Positions 43,754 to 52,252 of a DNA stretch of 64,000 nucleotides are shown here, piece after piece. The notes beneath the pieces were generated by a model. The model was not told the DNA's origin. It searched no databases and was given only the letters and a program-made list of their open reading frames with translations. The DNA lies in contig NZ_UFQO01000004.1 in NCBI RefSeq assembly GCF_900497595.1, forward strand, positions 62,001 to 126,000, given 5' to 3'. Each line of letters opens with the position of its first letter. Within the stretch, counting starts at the first letter, position 1. This DNA is from Treponema pectinovorum. GTDB taxonomy: Bacteria; Spirochaetota; Spirochaetia; Treponematales; Treponemataceae. Both the position numbers and the translations under genes were made by a program.

Positions 43754-45166
43754 TTAAAATCTTAAGGCGACGAGTTTTCCTAAAAGTTTTTTTAAAGCAT
43801 TCGCCTTTGTTACAGAGCGATCTGCAACCAGAGGAACTGTCTCTAAAACGGTATCGCCAAGTTTATATGAAATCTGTCCAAATACTTGTCCAACTTGAAC
43901 GTCTTTGTCTATGTATTTTGGAATTTGCACTTGGGCAACTATGGAAGCGGCATCTTCTTGTACGGTTTGTGCTTTTATATGCGGAACTGTTATGCTGTTG
44001 TTCCACGCTGGAAGCAGATTTATGAATTTTTCTTTTGAACCTAAGCAGGCAACTGTATATGTTTGTGCTGTGTTTTTTTGCGGAAAATAATCTGCAAAAG
44101 AGGAAAATGCCCATTCCATCAGTTTTGTGCCATCTTGAACTCTGTAAAAATTGCCTTCTATTGAGTTTGTTCCTGGTCCTCTCATCGTTACAGATAAGAA
44201 TCTAGTTTCTTCTCTGCTTGCTGTAAGCGCCAAATTATAACCACTTTCGTAGATAAAACCAGTTTTTAAACCGTCGCAACCTTTCAATCGATTTAAAAGA
44301 GGATTTGTGTTTTTTTGAGTTATTGCAAGGCTGTCGCCTTTTTCTGTTTGCCATGATGGAAGATTTTTTTGCAGAGGATAGGATATTTCATTTAATGAAT
44401 GAAAATCTTTTAAACTTTGGGGATAGCGATTTATGTATATCCTGCAAAATTCTGCAAGTTCGCGTGCAGTGGTCAAATTATTTTCTGAATATCCGCTTGG
44501 CTCCTCAAAATGAGTCTTTTCTAGTCCCAAAGCCTTTGCTTCGTAATTCATTCTCTTTATAAAATCTTTTGTGTTTCCGGATATTCTATAAGCAAGTGCG
44601 AGTGCGGCATCGTTTCCAGAAGCGACTGCCAGACCTTTTAAAAGTTCATTTACGCTAACTTTCTGCCCCTGTCCCAAGAACATGAGGCTTGAGTCTCTCG
44701 GCAAGTTTACAGCCCAACTTATTTCTGGAGGTTCAACCAATTCATCCAGAGAAAGATTTCCTGCTTCAATCTCTTTAAACGCTATGTACATTACAAAAAG
44801 TTTTGTGATGCTCGCCGGCGGGATTATTTGGTCAGCATTTTTTTCAAAAAGGATGCAACCGTTACTCGTGTCTATTAGGATTGCAGAACCGCTTGCAAGA
44901 TTCATTTTTGCTTCGACAGTCGGGTAGGGAAGCGGTTTTAACCCTTGTCCGCGTTGTTCAGAATATGTGCGATTTAAAAACGAAGTTAAAGTTGCACTCT
45001 GTTCTAAAGAAAGCGGTTTTACATTTTTTGGATTTAGATAAGTTGAAGACCACAAAAAAAACGAAAGGAAAAGTATGCAGAATAAGGCAACAACGCTCGA
45101 TATGGCTACAACTTTTTTTTGAGAGGGATTCAAGTTTTTAATTTTTTGTGGGAGTTGATTTTTCAT
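43754..45166 (-). CDS. dacA: D-alanyl-D-alanine carboxypeptidase (DacA/PBP5 type)
   Basis: Trims the terminal D-Ala from peptidoglycan pentapeptides. The 470-residue protein has an N-terminal transmembrane helix or signal anchor (about 18-39), then a class C low-molecular-weight PBP domain: PPASITKLF (catalytic Ser, SxxK), VASGNDAALA (SxN) and GLKTGFIYESG (KTG). The C-terminal 100 residues fit the PBP5-type beta-sandwich. It is convergent with the NodB-like gene, four bases apart, and a terminator of the next minus-strand gene lies between its start and 45238, so it has its own promoter. Confidence 0.9.
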   Translation of the reverse strand: MKNQLPQKIKNLNPSQKKVVAISSVVALFCILFLSFFLWSSTYLNPKNVKPLSLEQSATLTSFLNRTYSEQRGQGLKPLPYPTVEAKMNLASGSAILIDTSNGCILFEKNADQIIPPASITKLFVMYIAFKEIEAGNLSLDELVEPPEISWAVNLPRDSSLMFLGQGQKVSVNELLKGLAVASGNDAALALAYRISGNTKDFIKRMNYEAKALGLEKTHFEEPSGYSENNLTTARELAEFCRIYINRYPQSLKDFHSLNEISYPLQKNLPSWQTEKGDSLAITQKNTNPLLNRLKGCDGLKTGFIYESGYNLALTASREETRFLSVTMRGPGTNSIEGNFYRVQDGTKLMEWAFSSFADYFPQKNTAQTYTVACLGSKEKFINLLPAWNNSITVPHIKAQTVQEDAASIVAQVQIPKYIDKDVQVGQVFGQISYKLGDTVLETVPLVADRSVTKANALKKLLGKLVALRF

Positions 45167-45188
45167 TCTTTTTATCTTAATGAAAATT

Positions 45189-45219
45189 AAAAAAAAAAGC
45201 AGGCTCCAAAGAACCTGCT
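45189..45219 (-). terminator. intrinsic terminator after the pectin-degrading gene
   Basis: AGCAGG/CCTGCT stem (45198-45203 with 45214-45219) extended inward by a TC/GA pair; on the minus strand the stem is followed by a run of T residues. It lies nineteen bases beyond the stop at 45238. Confidence 0.85.
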
Positions 45220-45237
45220 CAAGTATTTTAATATTTT

Positions 45238-48200
45238 TTATTTTGCAAGGCTATCGATAACTTTTTGCTCGTAGGAAGCCCAATATTTGTCGTAGCACTG
45301 CATTTTGCCATTCTGATCAACTGTGAACATCAATTTGCCGTCGTTATTTTCGCCCATTGCATTTTTTGGCGGAACTATGGAAGCTGCAAGTCCTGGAATG
45401 TTCTTTTTTATTTCTTTTGCAAATTCTCCTGCAACAATAAATCCTCCAAGTTTGTTGTTGTGTGTTGAATCTCCTGCAAACATCAATTCGCGCGCTTCTT
45501 TATTGCTACCGCAGTCTGCATATGCTTTTTCGTACAATGCTTTTGTAATTTCAAAACCATCGATTAAAAGGATTTTCTTTTCTTTTGCAAGTTGCCTTAC
45601 CGCTTCTACATAAGCGTTTTTGTGAGATATCTGCGTTTTTGTCGAGGTTTCTTTTGAATCGTGATGAGGAGTTATTTTGCCTTTGCCATCAAAGTACATT
45701 CGACTTACAGGTGTTACGAGCACAGGGGTTGCTCCAGCTTCTAAGGCAACATTTACATATTGCATCAAATACCACTTGTAAGTGCCTCCGCTGTTGTATG
45801 AATAGAAAGTTGTTCCGTACCTGTCTACATAACTGTCTGGAGTGCGAACTTTTTTTCCTTCGCTTATAGGATAGATTCCTTCTTTATTTGGTTCGCCAAG
45901 TGGCACATAACGATCTTCAAGATAGCCAGAACCGTTTGAGCTGTCGTTGTGCCCAAATTGAATAAAAAGAAAGTCGCCCTTTGAAATTTGCTGTCTTATT
46001 TTTTCTAAAGAACCTTCGTTTATGAAGTTGCGGCTTGAACGCCCTCCGTTTGCATAATTTTGAACGCTCACCGCTCCATTAAAAAAGCACTGCAAAAATT
46101 CTCCCCAACCGCCTTCATTTCTTGTTTGTCCTGCACTCCACATTCCTAAAGCAGAATAATCTTTACACGTTGAATCCGAAGCTAAAAATACATTCACTTT
46201 GCCTTCCGCTCGTGGTCTAATAGAAGTTGCCTTTGATGGAATTGAATATCCTTCGTTTATCTTTTTGTCTAAACTTACGATTATAGGTTTTGCAGTTGCA
46301 CCGCCGCGCGACATTGGACTTATAACCGCTTTGATGTAAAATCCTGAATCTTCTTTTGAAATGAGATAGGTTTTATTTGCGTAACCAGTGCTCTGTTTTA
46401 CCAAAGTTTCATTTTTATCCTTAGTGCGATACCATTGAATTAAAGAAACATCGTCATCTTTTCCTAAATATTCGTAGTGTAGTGTTATTGTGTGCCCTGG
46501 ATATGGCGTGTTGATGTCGTCGTCGGTTGTAAAGCTTGCTTTTTTTATCTTTACTTCGCCACCTTTTGGCTCGCTGTAATATACAGGAGTCCAGTCGGCA
46601 AAGTAGTTTTTTGGAGAATAAGCAGATGAATCTGCAATAAGTTTTCCTCCGTTGCGATTAGAAGTGTCAACAGTTTTTGAATTCCACATAGTGTTGTATT
46701 CAAAAAAGTTTGCGTTTTCAGCTTTGTTGCCACTCATTTCTGTCCAGCCAGCAGGACTTATTATTCCGTCATAACCGAGTATCGTGTTTACAAAGGCAAC
46801 AGAGGCATTTGCACCCCACGGTCTTCCAAATACGCAAGGGGCTTGCATATTGTTGGTGTCGGCACTTACGGTGCAGTTGTAAAAAAGATAGCCTTTTAAA
46901 TTTGCGGTTCGAGCGGCTGTTATGTATCCACCATTTTTTGAATCTGAATATCCTGCTATACAGATTTCAGAATTTTCAAAAACTACATCTCCATCACCAA
47001 AGATGAAATCCGTATTGCCTTCGATATAGCAGTTTTTAAAATATCCGCGGATTCCAGCTCCTGTGTACAAAGTATCTTGAGAGCCAAGGAATTTGCACTT
47101 TAAGAATTCGCTCCGGTCTGCTTCTACACAGATTGCTGCAGAGCGTTCTGTTGCTTTTTTAGACTGAACATCTGAATTCAATTTGCGTTTAAAGTTTATA
47201 GTCGCTCCATCGCATTCAACTCCGTCCTGTAGTTCTTCCGCAGTTACATATTTGTTAAAGGAAGTTTCAAAGGTAATCCCTTCTGCACGAAAGTACAAAG
47301 CATCTTTTTTTATGTAGGTTGCAACTCCCCATCTTGCAACGCTTTTTTTGTCAAATTTGTCGTATGCACGCTCTTCATCGTAATATCCGCTTAAATCCGC
47401 TGAATAATATGAATAGCCGATTCCGTAGTACCAGGTGAGTTTTACTTCCTTGTTTGGATTTGCATTTTTTAAAGTGATGTAAGGAGTGTCGATTATAAGT
47501 TGTGCCCTGTAAACTCCGGGAGCAATGATGATTGTAATTCTGTCTGCTTCGGATTTTGGAGCCATAGCGTGTGCTGCCTGGAGGGCAAGTTTTACAGAAT
47601 CGTAGTCAGGCTTTTTTCCGCCTACATAGATTTCTTTTTTGAGCGGAATCTGTCGCACAGTCTTATCTTTAGTTGCCATTAAAATGTCTTTTGTAACATT
47701 TGCACCGTTTACGACGATGTGATTAGAAGTCTTTGCTACTGTTGTTTCACAGATTACTTCGTATTTCCCATCTCTAAGTTTTGCCTCATAGATTCCGTTT
47801 GCTATTGCACCGTTATATGTGTAGCCATCTTCAATATTTTTAAAAGAAATTGAAGAAGGTATTTCGCTTACATTCCCAAAGAATTTTCCATTTATGTCGT
47901 ATACTTTTTTTGATTGAACATTTATGTTTTTTGTAAAGGCTTGTGTTCCCTCAAATGCGATTTCGCCACTGATTTGGTAGTCGTTTGCACCGCTCAACGA
48001 AGTGCTGTACAAAACGGCAGGTTCAAGTTCTGCTTTAAAAGAAACTTCGTCGTCTGTAAAAATCACATCTGCTTCAATATTTTGATACATAGAATTTTCC
48101 GGCGGTGCAAATACGATTTTTACAGGATTTGAAGGTTTAAAATCTTTTGCAAAGCCCAAAACTTTTCCGTCGGCTACAAAGGTTTTCATCTGCGCTACAG

Positions 48201-49056
48201 AAAGGTTTTTGTTAAAAGTTAAAGGATTTTCTTTTTCTATAGAAAATTGTTTAGTGTCGCTAGAAATTCCAAAGCCTTTTACACCCTGAAGTATTGCGGT
48301 AAAAGAAAAACCTGCTGGCAGAGTTACTGTATATGAAGAGCCAGAAATTTTTGCAGAAATTTCCTGTTTTGTCTGTCCAACCAGAAATTTAAGTTCGCCC
48401 TTTGAATTAAGACCTGCAATGTTGCCGCTCACTTTTACAGCAGGCGTTCGGCTTACGCGGTAGTAGACAGGTTTTGCAGAAGTTGCTTCTGTGTATATTT
48501 TGTATGAACCGCTAGTTGTTGCTATGTAAGAAAATCTCTTTGCAATTGCGTTTAACCATGCAGATTCATCTTGCGCACCAGTTTTTTCTCCGTTTTCGTT
48601 TACCGAAGCAAAGTGAATTAAATCTTCGCTTGAATTAGAAGCGCGTGCATAAAAAGTTACAACATCGCCAGCGTTTACATTTTTTAAAAGAATGTATCGT
48701 CGTTGCTCCCCAGCTTTTCCGTTGCAATAATACATTCCGTCAGAAATGTATCCGTCTTCAAATTTTGCAGTAGCATAGCCTTGGCTTCCGTAATTTTTAG
48801 CGCCATTGTAATAGGCTCTATCGTTGTTTTCCGCCTTTAAGGTAAGGTCACCAAAAACATATTCACCTGCACTAAATTTACCGTCAGCGGCAAGAGAATC
48901 CAGATTATCTATATCCGCAATCTTTATGTGATTGTTCGCGCCAGAATCTTCAACTCCGCCAAAATCCCAAATGTCTGCTTTTCGCTGTTGTGCAGAAACA
49001 GACATCACAGCAAGCAGAGCAAAAATTTTTGCAGCAAGCGTAAAAACTTTTTTCAT
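45238..49056 (-). CDS. pectin methylesterase-rhamnogalacturonan acetylesterase fusion
   Basis: A 1272-residue secreted protein with signal peptide (MKKVFTLAAKIFALLAVMSVSA). Residues 23-200 look like a carbohydrate-binding jelly roll; 200-465 are Ig-like. A CE8 pectinesterase spans about 470-855, with GSQDTLYTG, EGNTDFIFGDGDV and GRPWGANAS holding the catalytic Gln, two Asp and Arg. After another Ig-like module (about 870-960) comes an SGNH esterase of CE12 type (about 975-1210): FLASDSTCKDY, ANGGRSSRNF, IQFGHND and AGDSTHNN. The pair removes methyl and acetyl groups from pectin. ATG 49056 has GGGAG nine bases upstream. It is monocistronic, with no lyase or transporter alongside. Confidence 0.92.
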   Translation of the reverse strand: MKKVFTLAAKIFALLAVMSVSAQQRKADIWDFGGVEDSGANNHIKIADIDNLDSLAADGKFSAGEYVFGDLTLKAENNDRAYYNGAKNYGSQGYATAKFEDGYISDGMYYCNGKAGEQRRYILLKNVNAGDVVTFYARASNSSEDLIHFASVNENGEKTGAQDESAWLNAIAKRFSYIATTSGSYKIYTEATSAKPVYYRVSRTPAVKVSGNIAGLNSKGELKFLVGQTKQEISAKISGSSYTVTLPAGFSFTAILQGVKGFGISSDTKQFSIEKENPLTFNKNLSVAQMKTFVADGKVLGFAKDFKPSNPVKIVFAPPENSMYQNIEADVIFTDDEVSFKAELEPAVLYSTSLSGANDYQISGEIAFEGTQAFTKNINVQSKKVYDINGKFFGNVSEIPSSISFKNIEDGYTYNGAIANGIYEAKLRDGKYEVICETTVAKTSNHIVVNGANVTKDILMATKDKTVRQIPLKKEIYVGGKKPDYDSVKLALQAAHAMAPKSEADRITIIIAPGVYRAQLIIDTPYITLKNANPNKEVKLTWYYGIGYSYYSADLSGYYDEERAYDKFDKKSVARWGVATYIKKDALYFRAEGITFETSFNKYVTAEELQDGVECDGATINFKRKLNSDVQSKKATERSAAICVEADRSEFLKCKFLGSQDTLYTGAGIRGYFKNCYIEGNTDFIFGDGDVVFENSEICIAGYSDSKNGGYITAARTANLKGYLFYNCTVSADTNNMQAPCVFGRPWGANASVAFVNTILGYDGIISPAGWTEMSGNKAENANFFEYNTMWNSKTVDTSNRNGGKLIADSSAYSPKNYFADWTPVYYSEPKGGEVKIKKASFTTDDDINTPYPGHTITLHYEYLGKDDDVSLIQWYRTKDKNETLVKQSTGYANKTYLISKEDSGFYIKAVISPMSRGGATAKPIIVSLDKKINEGYSIPSKATSIRPRAEGKVNVFLASDSTCKDYSALGMWSAGQTRNEGGWGEFLQCFFNGAVSVQNYANGGRSSRNFINEGSLEKIRQQISKGDFLFIQFGHNDSSNGSGYLEDRYVPLGEPNKEGIYPISEGKKVRTPDSYVDRYGTTFYSYNSGGTYKWYLMQYVNVALEAGATPVLVTPVSRMYFDGKGKITPHHDSKETSTKTQISHKNAYVEAVRQLAKEKKILLIDGFEITKALYEKAYADCGSNKEARELMFAGDSTHNNKLGGFIVAGEFAKEIKKNIPGLAASIVPPKNAMGENNDGKLMFTVDQNGKMQCYDKYWASYEQKVIDSLAK

Positions 49057-49214
49057 ACCAAAATCTCCCATAAAAATCAAAGAAAATAAAATTCTAAAAT
49101 TTATTTCTAAGATTTAAAAATCGTTTGTGTTTTGAAAAATTATAACAGCGCCTTTATAATAAAACAGTGGAAGATTAGGGAATAAATTTGGACAGAATTG
49201 ACAGAAGATTAGGG

Positions 49215-49348
49215 CGACTTTTTGCGAGCCTAGCGGCTTGCAAAAAACACGCTTTGCGGGGTTCCGCTAACGCTACATTGCGACAAGTCGCAACGCTATG
49301 CGCCCCTACAATCGTTGTCGCAGGACAGTTGTGTACGAGCGGCGCGAC
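49215..49348 (-). repeat. dispersed repeat R1, copy 3 (inverted, diverged)
   Basis: Contains the hairpin TTTTTGC...GCAAAAA (49219-49225 with 49240-49246) and then CGCTTTGCGGGGTTCCGCTAACGCT, corresponding to the CACGCAAAGCCCG side of the 34209 copy read in reverse. The right part differs, ending in TTGTCGCAGGACAG and GGCGCGAC. The TTGACAGTTTTG motif shared with 6604-6620 and 6761-6778 follows at about 49361, inside the end of aroC. Remaining bases between the pectinesterase start and here hold nothing I recognise. Confidence 0.65.
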
Positions 49349-50458
49349 TTAAAAGGAGCATTGACAGTTTTGTAAAAATAAATCGCAAAGTGATATTGCT
49401 GTCATCGCTTCTATTACAGGAACAATCCTTGGACAAAGACAGACATCGTGCCTGCCTTCAATCTGCAAATCTGTGTCAAAAAAGTTTTTTTCGCTGTCAA
49501 CACAAACTGTCTTCTGGCTTTGATATATCGACGGAACTGGTTTTATCGCTGCTCTAAAAAATATTTCGTTTCCGTTTGAAATTCCTCCCAAAACTCCACC
49601 AGAATTATTTGACTGGAACCTCACGGATTTTTTATCTTCACAAGCGCGCATTACGTCGTTATTTGTTTTTCCTGTAAAATCCACACACGCAAAACCTTCT
49701 CCAAATTCTATTCCTTTTACAGCACCAATGCTCATTATTGAGTGTGATAGAACTGCATCTAATTTATCAAACACAGGCTCGCCAATTCCTGCTGGAAATC
49801 CTCTTACGCAACAAGCAACTATTCCACCTGCGGAATCGCCATTTCTTCTGATTTCTTCAATCTTTTCGTTCATCTTTGCAGCGGCTTCGTTATCCGGAGC
49901 ACGAAGTGGATTTTGTTCAATCTGGCTAAAATCCACTTTTGAAATTGAAATTCCTGCGGCGCGCTGGGTGTAGGCGGTTATCGTTAAATTGGGAATAAAA
50001 TGTGTCAAAACCTGTCTTGCAATTTCGCCAGCAACAACGCGAGAGGCGGTTTCTCTGCCGCTGCTCCTGCCGCCACCTCTGTAATCTCTAAATCCGTATT
50101 TTAAAAAGTATGTTAAATCTGCGTGTCCAGGACGAAAAGTGTTTTCTAGGTTTTTGTAATCTTTTGAATGCTGGCTTTCGTTTTTGATTGTGTAACCGAT
50201 TGAAGTTCCTTCGGATTTTCCTTCAAAAATTCCGCTTAAAATTTCTACAGAGTCGCTTTCGCTTCGTGCAGTTACGGAGGCGTTTTTCTTTTCTCCAATG
50301 CTCTGTCCTGGCCGTCTTCTATTCAATGCTCCCTGAATCTTTTGAATATCGATATTGATTCGGCTTGGAACTCCGTCTACAACACCGCCAAGAGAGTTTC
50401 CGTGGCTTTCGCCAAAGGTGGTAACTTTAAAAATTTTCCCAAATGTATTTCCGCTCAT
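49349..50458 (-). CDS. aroC: chorismate synthase
   Basis: Last step of the shikimate pathway, converting EPSP to chorismate with reduced FMN. The 369-residue protein opens with [14 protein letters not shown] and carries [36 protein letters not shown]-type signature segments ([18 protein letters not shown]) plus [12 protein letters not shown]. Length is normal (350-390). Its last residues, LQNCQCSF, are encoded by the repeated TTGACAGTTTTGTAAAAA motif read in reverse, so the C-terminus has been shaped by the repeat. It stands alone between the R1 copy and the decayed toxin locus. Confidence 0.95.
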   Translation of the reverse strand: [369 protein letters not shown]

Positions 50459-50605
50459 AAAAACTCCAATTATTTTTCTAGATCAGAAGATTAACACGAA
50501 AAGCAGTGGCGAGTAAATTAAGGGAATTTTGATATTACAGGGACTTGATGGAAAGAAGAGGGGATTAAAATTAAACTGATTAAATGGATAAATCGTCTAG
50601 TAAAA

Positions 50606-50872
50606 CTATATTTGCAGCAGTAATTTTATATTTTCTTTTAATTGAAACATTGTATAGTCTTTTAAGTTCAAGATTTTATTTAACAGTCTGGTTTTATCGA
50701 TTGTCGTTATTTGTGGTACAACAGCGATTGAATCTTTTGGAAAGAGAGTTTCATCTGTGCTTAGTTGCAGGTTTCCAGGAAATTCTGCTCTCACCTGTAT
50801 GTTTGAATTCGTCAAATGCGTTTGGATTTTTTTTGAAAAATTTATATATGCGCTGTTCAACCTATATTGCAT
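50606..50872 (-). pseudogene. truncated MazF/PemK-type toxin, C-terminal half
   Basis: The frame from about 50815 down to the stop at 50606 matches the C-terminal half of MazF/PemK endoribonucleases: RAEFPGNLQLSTDETLFPKD followed by SIAVVPQITTIDKTRLLNKI and a final amphipathic helix ending KLLLQI. In the family this reads xRAxxPGNVLL...LPKDSVVLVxQIxTIDKxRL. The N-terminal half with the RGDI strand and substrate-binding Arg is missing, and the first 20 codons before the match (from ATG 50872) show no similarity. The remnant cannot be an active toxin. A forward-strand open frame over the same bases has no similarity and was discounted. Confidence 0.7.
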
Positions 50873-50981
50873 CTGAATTTGAATTGCATATTGAAATCAG
50901 ATACCCCACATAATGTTCAACTTCTTTTTGTGCATTTTCTGGAAGCGAGCGAATTTGTTTTTCTAATATTTCGAATGACAT
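50862..50981 (-). pseudogene. antitoxin-like remnant upstream of the MazF fragment
   Basis: ATG 50981 with a GAGGCGAT ribosome site gives 39 codons, MSFEILEKQIRSLPENAQKE followed by VEHYVGYLISICN-type sequence, then TAG at 50862. The opening resembles small DUF2281-type antitoxin proteins (EILKxIExLPExxQxEVxDFVxFL), normally about 65-80 residues. It lies in the expected antitoxin position directly before the toxin fragment and overlaps it by 11 bases. A deletion that removed the antitoxin tail and toxin head would explain both. From 50982 to 51175 I see only AT-rich leader for dapA. Confidence 0.5.
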
Positions 50982-51175
50982 ATCGCCTCATTCAAAAATA
51001 AGAAATCTCAACCGTTAAATTATTTTATCAAACTATTTACTTTTGGACCAATTTCTTCTCTCCTTTGCATTCAACTTTACTTTCATTACAAAAATTTAGT
51101 CGTACTTTTCAATATTTGCTAAATTCTGTAAACTGTGCCTTGATTTTTTTCATTAAAAATCAATAGAGGTAAATT

Positions 51176-52090
51176 ATGTTGAAATTACAGGGTGCGTTAA
51201 CCGCTATGATTACGCCTATGAAAAGCGACGGTTCGGTTGACTATGAAGGTTTTAGGACGACTGTAAAATTCCAACTTGAACAGGGCATTGACGGTCTTGT
51301 TCCGCTTGGTACTACGGCAGAAACACCTACTCTAGACGAAACTCCGGGGCAGGAAGAAGATAAGATTATCTCCATAATAATGGAAGAAGTTAAGGCCTTC
51401 GAAAAATCAACTGGCAAACACATTCCTGTAATTCTTGGCGCTGGCAGCAACAACACTAAAGACGCTGTTTTATATTGCGAGCGCGCAAAAAGAGTTGGTG
51501 CGGACGCTGCCCTTGTTGTAACTCCTTATTACAACAAACCTTCACAGGAAGGCATTTACCGCCATTTTGAAATGGTAAGCAAGGTTGGCGTTCCAATCGT
51601 TGTATACAACATTGCAGGAAGAACTGGTGTAAACATTGCAACAGAAACTTTAGAGCGCATTGCATCTTTGCCGAATATTGTTGGCGTAAAAGAGGCCAGC
51701 GGTAATATAAATCAGATGATGGATGTGATACTTTCTATTAAAGAAAAAAATCCAGATTTTGCAGTTTTGAGTGGTGATGATGCTCTTACGCTTCCGCTTA
51801 TGTGTATGGGAGGCGACGGCGTTGTATCTGTTGTTTCAAATTTGATTCCTAAGCAAATTGTTGAGTTGACTCACAAGGCATTAAATGGAGAATTCGCAGA
51901 AGCTCGAAAAATTCATTATAGGCTTTTGCCATTTTTTAAAGCGGCGTTTGTGGATGGCAATCCTTCTTCTATTAAGTATGCTATGAAGTTAAAAGGTTTG
52001 CCTTCTGGTTCTTGCAGGCTTCCACTTGTTGAAGTTTGCGATAGTGCAAAAAAGGTGATTGAAAAAGCGATAAAAGATTGCAATATCTAG
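51176..52090 (+). CDS. dapA: 4-hydroxy-tetrahydrodipicolinate synthase
   Basis: First committed step of lysine/diaminopimelate synthesis, condensing pyruvate with aspartate semialdehyde. The 304-residue TIM barrel shows GALTAMITPMKSDGSVDYEG, GTTAETPTL, VVTPYYNKPSQEG, VYNIAGRTGVN (Tyr and Arg of the active site) and the Schiff-base Lys in VGVKEASGN. AGAGGTAAATT precedes the ATG. It is the first gene of dapA-asd-lysA, although an R1 repeat separates it from asd. Confidence 0.96.
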   Translation: MLKLQGALTAMITPMKSDGSVDYEGFRTTVKFQLEQGIDGLVPLGTTAETPTLDETPGQEEDKIISIIMEEVKAFEKSTGKHIPVILGAGSNNTKDAVLYCERAKRVGADAALVVTPYYNKPSQEGIYRHFEMVSKVGVPIVVYNIAGRTGVNIATETLERIASLPNIVGVKEASGNINQMMDVILSIKEKNPDFAVLSGDDALTLPLMCMGGDGVVSVVSNLIPKQIVELTHKALNGEFAEARKIHYRLLPFFKAAFVDGNPSSIKYAMKLKGLPSGSCRLPLVEVCDSAKKVIEKAIKDCNI

Positions 52091-52110
52091 TTTTTTATAA
52101 AAGGATGAAA

Positions 52111-52218
52111 GTGGCAAGGATAGTAGCGGCGGCGCAGCCGTTCATAAGCGAAGCGTTGAATGCAGGCGAAAGCCGGAACCGCGGATAGCCTGATTTTTGC
52201 GGATGCAAAAAGCCACCC
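52111..52218 (+). repeat. dispersed repeat R1, copy 4 (diverged)
   Basis: Lies between dapA and asd. GTGGCAAGGAT, GCGGCGGCGCAGCCGTT and a final TTTTTGC-ggat-GCAAAAA hairpin (52194-52211) followed by GCCACCC align with the ends of the 34209 copy, while the middle differs. It probably sits inside a dapA-asd transcript. Confidence 0.7.
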
Positions 52219-52252
52219 AAATCGTTTATCGAAGATTTTACGGAGTAAATAT

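Noticed and set aside
45238-49080. Longer start (TTG at 49080 or ATG at 49071) for the pectin-degrading protein
   Set aside because: Both would put residues before a clear signal peptide, and the GGGAG ribosome site fits ATG 49056.
50584-50913. Plus-strand frame of 109 codons in the aroC-dapA gap
   Set aside because: The MazF-like signal is on the opposite strand in the same bases, and the plus-strand protein shows no family pattern or ribosome site.
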